A stretch of 64,000 nucleotides of DNA from Verrucomicrobiales bacterium (GCA_027483345.1 JAIXUV010000034.1:1-64000); one strand, 5' to 3'; counted from the stretch's first letter, positions 53,544 to 63,264 are shown. Notes: generated by a model not told the origin, from the sequence alone. Translations and numbers: made by a program.

Positions 53544-53594
53544 AGCCCCTTCCCGGCTTGCGACGCCGGGTCCGAACCGCACGGCCCGACGCCT

Positions 53595-54620
53595 GTGAAG
53601 GTCCTGGTCCTCAAGCCGAGCTCGCTCGGCGACGTGATCCACGCCTTGCCGGTACTCCGGCACCTGCGTCGACATCATCCGGATGCTCGCGTCGACTGGT
53701 GGCTCCACAAGAACCTGGTTCCCCTGCTGGAAGGGGATCCGGACATCCACCGGATCATCCCCTTCGACCGCAAGGCCTGGGGACGCCCCCTCGGTTTCGC
53801 CCAGATCCTCCGCGAGGTGTCGGGACTCCGGTCCGAAAGCTACGACCTCGTCCTAGACCTCCAGGGACTCGCCCGATCCGCCTTGGTGGGTCGCGCCTGC
53901 GGTGCGCGTCGGTTTGTCGGCGTCGGGGACTGGCGAGAATTCGCACCTCTGTTCCATGGCGAGTCGGTTCCCCGCCCGTCGCCGTCCACCCACGCCGTGG
54001 ACTGGTACCTCACGGTGGCCAGGCATCTCGGATGGGACACCCACCAACCGTTCGAATGGCTGCCACCTCGGCCTGCAGGCGTCGCCGAAATCCAGCGGCT
54101 GTTCCCGCAACTTTCTGAGGGAGGCTGGATCGGCCTTCAGCCGGGCGCCCGTTGGGAAAACAAGCGTTGGCCGATCGAGAGTTGGAGCCAATTGGCCAAC
54201 GACCTCCAAGAGCGGCTGCCTTCTGCGCGGATTGCCGTCTTTGGTGGCCCGGATGAAACGGCGTTGGGTGAGACGATCGTGCGGGCCGATGGAAGGGGGC
54301 GGATCCTCGACCTCACCGGCCGCCTGAGTCTGCCCGGGATGATCGAAGGGCTTCGGCGGATCCGAATGCTGGTCACCAACGACACGGGACCGATGCATGT
54401 GGCGGTCGCTTTGCGTCGCCCCGTGGTTGCCGTCTTCGGGCCGACCGCCCCGGAACGCACCGGTCCTTATGGCCAGTCGTCCAACGTCCTCCGCGTCCGC
54501 GCCCTTCCCTGCGCTCCTTGCATGAGCAACCGCTGCCGGATTTCCGAGAAGCTGGCCTGTCTGAAGAGGATCGGTCCGTCGGATGTGCTCGAGGCGGTGG
54601 TGGCCCGGATGGAAGCCTAG
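53595..54620 (+). CDS. Lipopolysaccharide heptosyltransferase family (GT9)
   Basis: 341 residues from GTG. GT-B fold of ADP-heptose:LPS transferases: KVLVLKPSSLGDVIHALPVL at the N-terminus, LVLDLQGLARSALVGRACGA, IGLQPGARWENKRWPIESWS in the donor domain and LVTNDTGPMHVAVALRRPVV. The CAPCMSNRCR segment near 310 carries Cys common in this family. It adds heptose to lipid A-core oligosaccharide, which supports a Gram-negative envelope with LPS. Other lpx/waa genes are not close. Confidence 0.9.
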   Translation: MKVLVLKPSSLGDVIHALPVLRHLRRHHPDARVDWWLHKNLVPLLEGDPDIHRIIPFDRKAWGRPLGFAQILREVSGLRSESYDLVLDLQGLARSALVGRACGARRFVGVGDWREFAPLFHGESVPRPSPSTHAVDWYLTVARHLGWDTHQPFEWLPPRPAGVAEIQRLFPQLSEGGWIGLQPGARWENKRWPIESWSQLANDLQERLPSARIAVFGGPDETALGETIVRADGRGRILDLTGRLSLPGMIEGLRRIRMLVTNDTGPMHVAVALRRPVVAVFGPTAPERTGPYGQSSNVLRVRALPCAPCMSNRCRISEKLACLKRIGPSDVLEAVVARMEA

Positions 54621-54666
54621 GCACCTGCAAGTTTCGCCAACCCGGCCGCGGCTACACGAACACCGC

Positions 54667-55926
54667 TCAGCGATCTTCCTTCATCGCCTTCTTGGCGGCC
54701 TTGGCCCGGGACTTCAGCAGGTCCACGACCGGATCCGCGAGCTTGAGGCCGAGGTCGGTCGCGGCCGCCCGCGCGGCGTCCGGTCCGTACTCGCGGAAGC
54801 GCTTCATGGAATGCGCCGCCACCCTCCATTCGCGGGCGCCTTCCCGGGACCTGGCCAACCAGACGAAACCGCCTTCTTCATCGGGCCAACCGTCACCTAT
54901 GGAACTCCAGAGCCGAACCTGGGTGCCTTCCCCAATCTGTTGCGCCAGCGGACTGAGCTGTCCCGCGTTCAGGGGCAGTTGGACCAACTCGCAGGGCAAA
55001 GGACCGTCCCGGAGCCCGGATACACCTGCGGAAATGAAATCCGGGACCACTTCCAGTAACAGCGCGATGGCGTTGCCTTTCCCAGCCAGCGTCCCGTCGA
55101 AACGCACGGCGTCCAGATAGTTGGTCTCGAACCCGGATCCCGTCCCGGGAAGTGTCACCAAAAGGGGCCGGCCCATCCAAGGAACCGCGGCCCAGCCCGC
55201 CTTTCCGGGCGTTTTGGCCGTGATCTGGGGAAAAACCGCAGGATCACTGCGAATCTTCCGACGAACCAGCTTCTCCGCATCCTCCAGCGACACCACATGA
55301 TGGACCTCGCCGGTGATCGGCGAGGTTGGCACGGCCCGGCTTTGGCTCGGAGCGCCGAAGAAGCGGTCCACCGATGGCCGCGCCTTCCCGCCGGCCAGCG
55401 CGATGCAGTGGTTCACCGCCCGAACCAGGGATTGGGCCAACTCTTCCGAATCCACCGCAAACCATCCATAGGGCCGGTTCGCGGCGCCGAGATCCTCGTT
55501 GCCGGCGCGCCACTCGCGGACACCGGCCCCCTTGCCGACGTCGGCCAGCCAAACCGCGTAGGCCATGCGGTCGCCGATGAAGGTGATCCGGACATGGGTG
55601 GCTTCAGGGTCGAGCTCGGCGAGCGAAAATTCGGTGGCACCACGGATCTCCGGCCCGCCCGGCGTGCCGTCGGAGAGGATCCTGCGGACACGGAACCGGC
55701 GACCCAAGACCTCGGTCAGCTTCTGCTGCACGCGTCCGCCACCGGCGAGGTTCCGGAAGTCGCCATGCTCGTCGAGGGAACGGCGGATGAAGTCGAGGGT
55801 GTCGACGAATGTCGGCGCCTCCTGAGCCGAAAGGACCATCGAACCGGCCAAGAGCAGTGCCGGAATCAGGGACAGGAAACGGAACACCCCCGGCGACGGG
55901 AGGCACCGGGGGTGGCGGGCTGTCAT
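54667..55926 (-). CDS. Secreted protein of unknown function
   Basis: 419 residues with an N-terminal signal peptide (FLSLIPALLLAGSMVLSAQE). The early part (FVDTLDFIRRSLDEHGDFRN, then VRRILSDG) is alpha/beta; the C-terminal 40 residues are Lys/Arg/Ala-rich (LLKSRAKAAKKAMKEDR). No catalytic motif or known domain recognised. The antisense strand is not convincing. Next to a glutaredoxin on the same strand with about 30 bases between; its own stop is convergent with the heptosyltransferase. Confidence 0.7.
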   Translation of the reverse strand: MTARHPRCLPSPGVFRFLSLIPALLLAGSMVLSAQEAPTFVDTLDFIRRSLDEHGDFRNLAGGGRVQQKLTEVLGRRFRVRRILSDGTPGGPEIRGATEFSLAELDPEATHVRITFIGDRMAYAVWLADVGKGAGVREWRAGNEDLGAANRPYGWFAVDSEELAQSLVRAVNHCIALAGGKARPSVDRFFGAPSQSRAVPTSPITGEVHHVVSLEDAEKLVRRKIRSDPAVFPQITAKTPGKAGWAAVPWMGRPLLVTLPGTGSGFETNYLDAVRFDGTLAGKGNAIALLLEVVPDFISAGVSGLRDGPLPCELVQLPLNAGQLSPLAQQIGEGTQVRLWSSIGDGWPDEEGGFVWLARSREGAREWRVAAHSMKRFREYGPDAARAAATDLGLKLADPVVDLLKSRAKAAKKAMKEDR

Positions 55927-55954
55927 GGATGGTGGAAACCGGGGGGTACCGACC

Positions 55955-56299
55955 TCAGCGCTTGAAGGTCATCGGAGCCGCCTGCGCCTGGGGAATCTCA
56001 TGGGCACACGGCTGGTTGATGGGAACCTCGGGGACGCGGCCGTTCTCCGAGACCACCCCGTTCTGGAGCATCCACGCCTCGACCTCCTCGCCGCTGACAT
56101 CCGCCAACACACGGCCGTTGATCTCGACCGTGGGCTGCTTCGTCTGGCCGGTCTTGCGGACCATCTCGTCGAAGTTCTCGGGGACGTTGATGATGTCCTT
56201 CTCCTCGAAGGCGAGATCGTACTTCTTGAAAACGGCGCGGACGCCCGCGCTCCAGCCACACCAGGGCTTCAGGTAGGCAGTGATGGTCGGTTTGGACAT
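55955..56299 (-). CDS. Glutaredoxin-like protein with CGWS site
   Basis: 114 residues. ITAYLKPWCGWSAGVRAVFK carries a monothiol CGWS site (typical monothiol Grx is CGFS). KQPTVEINGRVLADVSGEEV has the cis-Pro (QPTV), the G/D motif and glutathione contacts. A 30-residue tail ends NQPCAHEIPQAQAAPMTF and has one more Cys. Monothiol glutaredoxins usually handle Fe-S clusters, so this one may too; CGWS is less studied. Start is ATG at 56299; frame openness further upstream is not family-like. Confidence 0.87.
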   Translation of the reverse strand: MSKPTITAYLKPWCGWSAGVRAVFKKYDLAFEEKDIINVPENFDEMVRKTGQTKQPTVEINGRVLADVSGEEVEAWMLQNGVVSENGRVPEVPINQPCAHEIPQAQAAPMTFKR

Positions 56300-56414
56300 A
56301 GGATGAAAAACTTCGGTGGATACTGGCAGTGGGCAGCCTCGGCGCAACCGGTGAAATGCCGGCCGATGAGGATGGTTGCGCGGAAACCGCTCAAGACCTC
56401 TGGAACTCCCGACG

Positions 56415-57944
56415 TCAGCGGCCCACGGCCGCCTTGCGGACCGCGGCGACGAGTCCGGGGATGTTGTGCTCCCGGGCTTCCACGTCGGGCTCGATCTCAA
56501 GGGCCTTCAATGCCTTGCTGGTCTCGGGCCCGATGCTCGCGGTCTTCAACCCCGGAAACCGACGGCGCAGCGCCGGCAGGTCGAAACGGCCATGGAAGTT
56601 CTCGACCGTCGAGGCGCTGGTGAACGTGACCCAATCCGCACCGGATTCGGAAAGGGACGTCGCGGCACCGTTGAGGTCTTCGGTCTCGGGAATGGTCCGG
56701 TAACAGGCGATGGCGTCCACGATGCCGCCCTTCTCCTCCAGCATCCGGGGCAACTCAGGCGTCGCCACTTCAGCCCGCACGATCAGGAATCGGAGGTTCT
56801 CGATCGTCTCCACGGCGCCGATGGCCGCAGCCACCTTGGACGCCACGTACTCCGACGGCATCGCATCCACGTTCAGGTGGAATTCCGCGACCTTGGCCGC
56901 TGTTGCCGGCCCGACCGCCGCGATCCGGACGTTGCCGATGTCCCGCACGTCCTTGAAGGCTTTGAAGAAGTAGTCGAAGAAGGTCGTGACGCCGTTGGGA
57001 CTCGTGAAAACAAGCCAGTCGTACTCGCCGATACCGGAGATGCACTCGACCAAGGGATCCATGTCCACCGGCGGAGCAATGCGGATGGTCGGGATCTCGA
57101 GCACCTCGGCTCCGAGTTCGCGGAACTGGACCGAGACCAGCGAGGCCTGCTCCCGGGTCCGGGTCACCACCACCCGACGCCCATGCAGGGGTCGCGTCTC
57201 GAACCAGTTGAGACGCTTCCGCTCCGACACCACTTCGCCGATCACGGTGATCGCCGGGGTGGCGATCCCAGCCTTGCGGGCGGCCTCGCCGATCGTTCCG
57301 AGCGTGGCGGAGACCGACTTCTGTCGGCCGGTCGTGCCCCATTGGATCATGGCGGCCGGGGTCTTCGCCGGCGCGCCGCCTTCGACCAGGCGCTTGGCGA
57401 TCTCGTCGATCCGTTCGACGCCCATGAGGACCACCTTGGTCCCGGGTAACCGCGCCAAAAGCCCGAGGTCCACCGCGGAATCCGGCTTGGTCGGATCCTC
57501 GTGTCCGGTCAGAACGGTGAAGCTGGAACAGTGGTCACGGTGGGTGAGCGGGATCCCCGCGTAGTTCAACGCCGCGGTCACCGACGAGACTCCCGGCACG
57601 ACCTCGAAGGCCACTCCGGCGTCCGCCAGCTCGACCGCCTCTTCCCCTCCCCGGCCGAAGACATACGGATCGCCTCCCTTGAGACGGACCACCGTGGCAC
57701 CCGCCTTCGCCTTCTCGACCAGCAGCTTGTTCAGGTCCTCCTGGGGAATGGCGTGCGCGGCGGCACGCTTGCCGCCGAAGATCCGTTCCGCCGTGGACGG
57801 CGCCAGCGCCAGCAGCGCCGGATTGACCAAGGCGTCGTAGACCACCACGTCGGCGGTGCCGAGCACCTCGGCGCCTCGCACCGTGATCAGTCCGGCATCG
57901 CCGGGTCCGGCACCCACCAGAAACACTTTCCCCTGTCGCTTCAT
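56415..57944 (-). CDS. Fused uroporphyrinogen-III C-methyltransferase / uroporphyrinogen-III synthase
   Basis: 509 residues, two enzymes of tetrapyrrole synthesis. CobA/SUMT part about 1-250: KVFLVGAGPGDAGLITVRGA, VVYDALVNPALLALAP, VVRLKGGDPYVFGRGGEEA, VVPGVSSVTAALNYAGIP and GIATPAITVIGEVV. HemD part about 265-509: RRVVVTRTREQASLVSVQFR, YDWLVFTSPNGVTTFFDYFF, IAAVGPATAAKVAEF, ADWVTFTSASTVENFHGRFD. It yields uroporphyrinogen III for haem and precorrin-2 for sirohaem/B12. Start at ATG 57944; 84 more upstream codons are non-conserved. Other hem genes are not adjacent. Confidence 0.95.
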   Translation of the reverse strand: MKRQGKVFLVGAGPGDAGLITVRGAEVLGTADVVVYDALVNPALLALAPSTAERIFGGKRAAAHAIPQEDLNKLLVEKAKAGATVVRLKGGDPYVFGRGGEEAVELADAGVAFEVVPGVSSVTAALNYAGIPLTHRDHCSSFTVLTGHEDPTKPDSAVDLGLLARLPGTKVVLMGVERIDEIAKRLVEGGAPAKTPAAMIQWGTTGRQKSVSATLGTIGEAARKAGIATPAITVIGEVVSERKRLNWFETRPLHGRRVVVTRTREQASLVSVQFRELGAEVLEIPTIRIAPPVDMDPLVECISGIGEYDWLVFTSPNGVTTFFDYFFKAFKDVRDIGNVRIAAVGPATAAKVAEFHLNVDAMPSEYVASKVAAAIGAVETIENLRFLIVRAEVATPELPRMLEEKGGIVDAIACYRTIPETEDLNGAATSLSESGADWVTFTSASTVENFHGRFDLPALRRRFPGLKTASIGPETSKALKALEIEPDVEAREHNIPGLVAAVRKAAVGR

Positions 57945-58044
57945 GAGGCGCGGAAGGTAGGCGGCGACGGCGGCGGCACCAAGCCCCTTTGAACAGGCCG
58001 GCCAACGCCGGTTCCCGCCGTCCCGCATCAGGGATCCACCCGAT

Positions 58045-60234
58045 GTGGAACACCCTATCCCAGGCTCAAGGACAACCGTGTCTGGACCGATAGGGCGTTG
58101 GATGAATCGACTCGGACTCGGTCTTCGGATGAGTCTCGCCATCGGCGGGATACTGCTTGTCGCCATCACCGCCGTCGTGGGCGTCGAGGCCCGCAAGGCG
58201 GCCCACTCGGCGACGGAGAACGCCTATCGGGATGCCGGCCAATTCGCACAGCGGCATGCGCTCGAGGCCGGGCGCCATCTCAACGAGGCCCTCCTCGCCG
58301 CCCGGACCGTCTCGCAGGCACTCGAGGGGATGAAGACGGCCTGGGTGGACGACCGATCGCTCTACAGCTCCATCCTCAAGCAGGTCCTGACGGCCAACAC
58401 GAACTTCCTCGCCGTATGGTCCGGCTGGCAACCGGACGCCTTGGACGGAAAGGACAAGGACTTCGCCGACAAGGCGGGACACGATTCGACGGGGCGTTTC
58501 GTTCCGCTTTGGTTCCGTGTCGGGACCGAGGCCACCAACTCGGTCCTGCCGGACCATCAGGTCGCGGGCAAAGGTGACTACCTGCTGAACGCACTGAAGC
58601 ACGGTCACGAGCACGTCTCGGAGCCCTTCCGGATCCGCCTTGGCGACCGCGATCACGACGTGGTTTCGCTGGCGGTTCCGATCCGTACAGGCGGAGAGGT
58701 GGTCGGCGCCGCCGGCATCCTCCTGCCCCTTTCGACCTTCCAAGCGCTGGCGCTCGACCAAGAGACCAGTTCCGACGGCCAACTCGGCATCGCGACCTTC
58801 TCCGGGACCCTGGTGGCCGACTCCACCTCCTCAGACTTCGGAAAGCGGATTCCTGCCGAATCGCTGTCCAGGCTCCTCGAAGCCATCCGCGCAGGACGCC
58901 TGCACCCGGAGACCGGCGTCGACCCGGCCACTGGAGCCGACCTCCACCGGGTTTACGCCCCGATCCGGATCGGTGAGACCGGCACGCCGTGGATCGCCGA
59001 GGCGCGCTTTCCGTTGGACCGGATACGGCAGTCCGGAACCGACGCCCTCCTGCGGGGACTCCTGATTGGCTTGGCGGCCCTCGTCGCCACCTTGGCCGTG
59101 GTGTTCGCGTTGGCTCGTTCGATCGCGCGTCCGCTCGACCGGGTCACCCTCGAGCTCGGTTCGACGGTGGAGACCCTCGACACCGCGACGGCGGAGCTGA
59201 AGGAGGCCAGCCGGGCGATCGCGGACGGCGCATCGAGCCAGGCAGCGTCATTCGAGGAGACGGCAGCCGCCCTGGAGGAGATGGCGAGCATGACGCGCCG
59301 CAACTCGGAACACGCAGGCAGTGCGAAGGAACTCGCCGGACAAGCGCGTGCCGCAGTCGATTCCGGGGCGGGCGACATGGCCCAGATGTCCCAGGCCATG
59401 CTGGAGATCAAGGCGGCGGGCGACAGCATCACGCGGATCATCCGGACCATCGACGAGATCGCCTTCCAGACCAACATCCTCGCCCTCAATGCGGCCGTCG
59501 AGGCCGCCCGAGCCGGGGAACAGGGACTCGGCTTCGCGGTCGTCGCAGAGGAGGTTCGCAGCCTGGCGCAACGCAGCGCCGCGGCGGCCAAGGAGACTTC
59601 GGCCAAGATCAGCGACGCCATCGCCAAGTCGGAACGGGGCGTGTCCCTCAGCAACCGAGTCGCAGCGGGACTCAACGACATCCTGGAGAAGGTCCGCCAA
59701 GTCGACGAGCTGGTGGCCCAGATCGCTGCGGCTTCGAAGGAACAAAGCGAAGGCATCTCCCAGATCAACCAGTCTGTGGGACGCATGGAGCGGATCACCC
59801 AGGACAACGCCGCGACCACAGAGGAGACGACCCAGTCGATCAGCCACCTTACCGAACAGACACAGGCTCTGAAGGACGCCGTGCGGAGCCTTGGGCAGCT
59901 CGTCCAAGGATCCGGGAGGACGTCAACTGTGAGGCAACCCGAACTCTCCACGGGAAAACCGCACCCGGCACAGCCCACTTCGACCGGATCCACCGCCGGC
60001 ATTTCGGCGGCAACCGGCGAGGAACTCGTGATCCTCCGAAACCCGTGCGCGACGCGGGACGCGGGAAACGGCAACAAGGGTTCGATTTCGGCAAGTGAAC
60101 GGAAAGCGTCGGTCGATCCCGATATCGCGTTCCCGATGCCGCCGCCGGACAGCGTCCTCTCGAAATTCAGCCGCAAGGAGGATCCCAAGGGATCGGGTGG
60201 CACCTCGAACGTGGAACTGTTCCACGACTTCTGA
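58045..60234 (+). CDS. Methyl-accepting chemotaxis protein
   Basis: 729 residues. TM1 about 28-46 ([19 protein letters not shown]); a dCache-like periplasmic sensor about 50-325 ([47 protein letters not shown]); TM2 about 333-352 ([19 protein letters not shown]); short HAMP-like part; then a signalling hairpin with tip [21 protein letters not shown] tail of about 100 residues follows, Ser/Pro-rich and ending VELFHDF; it lacks the NWETF-type pentapeptide. GTG at 58045 is used; ATG at 58102 would be a plausible alternative. No che genes lie nearby. Confidence 0.92.
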   Translation: MEHPIPGSRTTVSGPIGRWMNRLGLGLRMSLAIGGILLVAITAVVGVEARKAAHSATENAYRDAGQFAQRHALEAGRHLNEALLAARTVSQALEGMKTAWVDDRSLYSSILKQVLTANTNFLAVWSGWQPDALDGKDKDFADKAGHDSTGRFVPLWFRVGTEATNSVLPDHQVAGKGDYLLNALKHGHEHVSEPFRIRLGDRDHDVVSLAVPIRTGGEVVGAAGILLPLSTFQALALDQETSSDGQLGIATFSGTLVADSTSSDFGKRIPAESLSRLLEAIRAGRLHPETGVDPATGADLHRVYAPIRIGETGTPWIAEARFPLDRIRQSGTDALLRGLLIGLAALVATLAVVFALARSIARPLDRVTLELGSTVETLDTATAELKEASRAIADGASSQAASFEETAAALEEMASMTRRNSEHAGSAKELAGQARAAVDSGAGDMAQMSQAMLEIKAAGDSITRIIRTIDEIAFQTNILALNAAVEAARAGEQGLGFAVVAEEVRSLAQRSAAAAKETSAKISDAIAKSERGVSLSNRVAAGLNDILEKVRQVDELVAQIAAASKEQSEGISQINQSVGRMERITQDNAATTEETTQSISHLTEQTQALKDAVRSLGQLVQGSGRTSTVRQPELSTGKPHPAQPTSTGSTAGISAATGEELVILRNPCATRDAGNGNKGSISASERKASVDPDIAFPMPPPDSVLSKFSRKEDPKGSGGTSNVELFHDF

Positions 60235-60344
60235 CACGCCCCCTGAACGCGGGTCCGGCCTGCCACCCGGGAGCGGCAAGCCAAGGCCTCAAAGTCCTTG
60301 CTTCACGCAATCAGGAGCCGCTTCCGAACGACCACGGCGGGATC

Positions 60345-61235
60345 TCAAACCTCCCCGACCAGCTTCACCAAGCGACGGCCGTATTCGACGTAGTTTGCCC
60401 TCAGGGCTTCGTCTTGCGCGCCGGCGTTGGCCTGGACGTCGTGGAACACCGCGACCATGTGGGGTTCGATGCTCAACGCACCCGTGTATCCCCTCGCCTT
60501 GGCGTCCGCGAGGATCCGACGGACCGCACCGTCGCCCTCGCCCGGCCAGTGGTAGTCGGCATCGCCCCGCGCCGAATTCCAACGGGCGTCCTTGATGTGG
60601 ATGTGCACGCTCCGGTCGCGGACTTGGGTCCAGAACTCCCAGGGATCCTGCCGGGGCATCGGTTCCGGGCGGGTACGGTCCAGGTTGAAGACGGGATTGG
60701 CGGTGTCGAAGACCCAAGCGAGGCCGGGCACCTCGTCGAGTAGGCGTTGGGCGTGCCTCCAGCTCATCCCGCCGTAGTTCATGCAGTTCTCGTGGACCGG
60801 TTGGAGTCCGGCGTCGAGGAAGCGGCGGGTCACCTCCCGCAGGCGGCGGAAACGTTCGGCCTCCATCTGGTCCCCATCGTCCCGCACCTTGTAGCTCATG
60901 ATGCGGACGAACCGGGTTCCAAGCCGCTGCATGCGCGGGATGCAGCGATCCACCTCGGCCAGGGTGATCTCGAACGGGTCCTCGATCCGTTTCGCCCAGT
61001 TGCCGATCGTCGACGCAAAGCAGTAAACCGAGATGCCGGCGTCCTCCAGCATCCCGACCGCGGAGTCGAAGGCCGCGTCCGTCAGGTCGTGGAGATTCGC
61101 CTTGGGATGCCCCGGTACCGTGACGTTTCGGGCCTCGATGTGGCGCCAACCCAGTTCGCGGGTGGCTTCGATCTGGGAGGCCAGCGACTGGCCGGCCTCG
61201 TCGCCGATGCCGCAATAGAGGGAGGGAAAGGACAT
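60345..61235 (-). CDS. Sugar phosphate isomerase/epimerase (TIM barrel, AP-endonuclease-2-like)
   Basis: 296 residues. TIM-barrel fold of the xylose-isomerase-like family: LGWRHIEARNVTVPG, FVRIMSYKVRDDG, QPVHENCMNYGGMSWRHAQR with a metal Glu (H-E-N), LAWVFDTANPVFN (D metal site), VHIHIKDARWN (H-I-K-D) and GALSIEPHMV (Glu). The four metal-ligand positions are present, so it should be active on a sugar; the substrate is not known. Upstream on the same strand is a very small basic gene. Its stop converges on the chemoreceptor gene. Confidence 0.88.
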   Translation of the reverse strand: MSFPSLYCGIGDEAGQSLASQIEATRELGWRHIEARNVTVPGHPKANLHDLTDAAFDSAVGMLEDAGISVYCFASTIGNWAKRIEDPFEITLAEVDRCIPRMQRLGTRFVRIMSYKVRDDGDQMEAERFRRLREVTRRFLDAGLQPVHENCMNYGGMSWRHAQRLLDEVPGLAWVFDTANPVFNLDRTRPEPMPRQDPWEFWTQVRDRSVHIHIKDARWNSARGDADYHWPGEGDGAVRRILADAKARGYTGALSIEPHMVAVFHDVQANAGAQDEALRANYVEYGRRLVKLVGEV

Positions 61236-61287
61236 GGGTCTATCTGTTGGGAAGGGACGTTGGGAATCCGTCGCCGCAAACGACGAA

Positions 61288-61307
61288 GGCCACCCTCTCG
61301 GGTGGCC
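61288..61307 (-). terminator. Hairpin downstream of 34-residue gene
   Basis: Perfect eight-pair stem (GGCCACCC/GGGTGGCC) with a four-base loop. Read on the minus strand it is followed by TTCGTCGTTTG, a weak T-rich tail. It lies about 20 bases after the stop of the tiny basic gene on that strand and before the TIM-barrel gene. Confidence 0.6.
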
Positions 61308-61327
61308 CTTGGACGGAACCGACGGGC

Positions 61328-61432
61328 CTACTTGGCCTTGGCGGTCTTCGCGACGCGCGCGGTTTCCTTCTTACGCTTGTTGTAGGCGTAACGGCGGCGG
61401 CGCTTCTGGATTTTGTTGGATTGTTGTCCCAT
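61328..61432 (-). CDS. Very small, highly basic conserved-looking protein (34 residues)
   Basis: 34 residues from ATG at 61432 to TAG at 61328. Starts MGQQSNKIQKRRRRYAYNKR and continues KKETARV, ending in a Lys/Ala-rich tail: about 16 Lys/Arg in 34 with one Glu. It has the look of a ribosome-associated or nucleic-acid-binding peptide, like bL36/bL34-sized proteins, but matches none that I recognise. The codon structure is clean, a hairpin terminator follows, and the same strand holds nothing overlapping. Too short for ordinary gene finding. Function unknown. Confidence 0.72.
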   Translation of the reverse strand: MGQQSNKIQKRRRRYAYNKRKKETARVAKTAKAK

Positions 61433-61453
61433 GGCTAAGATTTACTTTCGCAA

Positions 61454-62176
61454 ATGTTGCAAGTCTTGAGTCGGAAGATGCGTCGTGCCAGCGGCTGCAT
61501 CAACCACTTTCTCCTCGGGTGCGCCGCGGTGGGGCTGCTCGCGACGGGATGCTCTTCGACGCCCGCGGAGAAGCAAAGCAAGGCGGAGAAGAAGGACCTG
61601 GCCCAGGTGCGGGTGTATCGGGAAGCCAAGGACTTCTCCGGCCGCGCCGCGGAAGCCGGCAGCCTCGGCACCAGCAAGGCGACCGTCGGGCGATCCGACC
61701 CGGCCGAATTGACGGTCCTCCGTGAGTCCTTCCTCGACGAACGGGACATCAAGCGCGCCCAACTCGTCGAACAGGGCGACAACGGCTTCATGATCGGCCT
61801 GGAGTTCACCGCACACGGCAGCCTGGTGCTCCAGATGAACTCTCTCGCCGTCCAAGGCCAGCACCTGGTCGTCGCAGCGCGTTGGTCGGACGGCACCAAC
61901 GTCATGGGACGGTTCATCGCCGCGCCGATCATCCGACGCCAACTGGACAAGGGATTCCTGGTCTTCACCCCCGACATGAACCGCGAAGAGGCCACCCGGT
62001 TCGTGCGGGGCCTCAACAACGTGGCCATCAAGTTGGAGAACCAGCCCAAGCCGGTGGATGAGAAGAAGGCGAAGAAGGCGGCGGAAAAGGCGGCGAAGAA
62101 GCAGAAGAAGCAGGAGTCCGAGAGGCCTTCCAGCACCTTCAAGAGGGACTTCGACCCGTTCCTGCCCCAGCCCTAG
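61454..62176 (+). CDS. Putative lipoprotein
   Basis: 240 residues. The N-terminus gives a lipobox LLATGCSST, so Cys33 would be the lipidated residue; a second start at 61478 shortens the leader. After a short Lys-rich part, the body (LTVLRESFLDERDIKRAQLV, MIGLEFTAHGSLVLQMNSLA) is beta/alpha without a known motif. The C-terminal region is Lys/Ala-rich (KKAEKAAKK-type). Its stop overlaps the start of the M23 peptidase gene by one base, so the two are cotranscribed and may act together in the envelope. Confidence 0.72.
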   Translation: MLQVLSRKMRRASGCINHFLLGCAAVGLLATGCSSTPAEKQSKAEKKDLAQVRVYREAKDFSGRAAEAGSLGTSKATVGRSDPAELTVLRESFLDERDIKRAQLVEQGDNGFMIGLEFTAHGSLVLQMNSLAVQGQHLVVAARWSDGTNVMGRFIAAPIIRRQLDKGFLVFTPDMNREEATRFVRGLNNVAIKLENQPKPVDEKKAKKAAEKAAKKQKKQESERPSSTFKRDFDPFLPQP

Positions 62177-63192
62177 TGAACCTCAGACGCATCGCCCTCC
62201 TGGCGCTGCTCCTGGTCCCAGGAGTCGGTCGCCTCTTCGCCCAGCCGTTCCAGCTGCCTACCGCAAACCGTGCGGTCCTCGACCCGGATGGCGGACAGGA
62301 ACGCTATTTCGTCGGCACAGTGGGTAAGCCTTGGACCAGCGGACGGTTCGGATGCGTCCGGACCGATGGGTTCCAGCTCCATGAAGGCGTCGACATCCGG
62401 CCCTTGGACCGGGACCGGCGGGGCGAACCGACCGATCCCGCCCGCTGCGCCGCCGAAGGTGTGGTGGCCTATGTGAACACCAAGCCGTCCCTCTCGAACT
62501 ACGGCAACTACGTGGTGGTGCGCCACAAGATCGACCAACTCGAGGTCTTCACCCTCTATGCCCACCTCGCCTCGGTGAAGGCGGGGATCAAGGCCGGGAC
62601 CCCGACGCAATCCGGGGACGTCCTGGGTGTCATGGGCCGGACTTCCAATACCCGCCAACGCATCACTCCCGACCGGGCCCATCTCCATTTCGAGATCCTC
62701 TTCATGGCCAACTCCCGCTATGCCGAATGGCACCGGGGTGCATTGAAGGGAACCCGGAACGACCACGGCGACTTCAACGGCCGCAACCTGATGGGAATCG
62801 ATCCCGTGGAGGTCTACCGCATCCAGTCCAAGGTCGGTCCCGGCTATGATCTCGTGCGGCACCTGGGCGGGATACCCGAGTTGTGCCGGGTGGTGCTGCG
62901 CCAACCGAATCCCGATTGGGTCCGGCGCAACCGCGGCGCGGTCCGTCCCAACCCCAAGGCCGAACGCGACGGTGTCGCCGGATGGGAACTGGCCCTCGGC
63001 TTCAACGGCGTCCCGCTCCATGCGACCCCGCGCAGCCGACAGGAACTGGGGGGCTCACGTCGCAACGCCCTCCTGACCGTCAATCCCGTGGTGGCCGCCG
63101 CCCATCCCTGCGGCAAGATCGTGGTCCGCCGCGGACAATCCTGGGAACTCACCAACAAGGGATCCCAACTCCTCGAGTTGCTCGCCTACTGA
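62176..63192 (+). CDS. M23-family zinc metallopeptidase (LytM-like)
   Basis: 338 residues from GTG. Signal peptide RIALLALLLVPGVGRLFA. The LytM/M23 core is about 60-200: LHEGVDIRPLDRDRRGEPTD carries the H-x-x-x-D zinc ligands, then VFTLYAHLASVKAGIKAGT and RAHLHFEILFMANSR with the H-x-H motif. Full ligand set, so active peptidoglycan hydrolysis is possible. C-terminal 130 residues are extra (LALGFNGVPLHATPRSRQEL) and unique-looking. Overlaps the lipoprotein stop by one base. Confidence 0.9.
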   Translation: MNLRRIALLALLLVPGVGRLFAQPFQLPTANRAVLDPDGGQERYFVGTVGKPWTSGRFGCVRTDGFQLHEGVDIRPLDRDRRGEPTDPARCAAEGVVAYVNTKPSLSNYGNYVVVRHKIDQLEVFTLYAHLASVKAGIKAGTPTQSGDVLGVMGRTSNTRQRITPDRAHLHFEILFMANSRYAEWHRGALKGTRNDHGDFNGRNLMGIDPVEVYRIQSKVGPGYDLVRHLGGIPELCRVVLRQPNPDWVRRNRGAVRPNPKAERDGVAGWELALGFNGVPLHATPRSRQELGGSRRNALLTVNPVVAAAHPCGKIVVRRGQSWELTNKGSQLLELLAY

Positions 63193-63264
63193 CGCCGTCC
63201 GCTCGACCGCCTTCCAGCGGCTCCCGCCTCGGGTCACGGTTGGCGTTCGATTCTTCCAAGCCGA

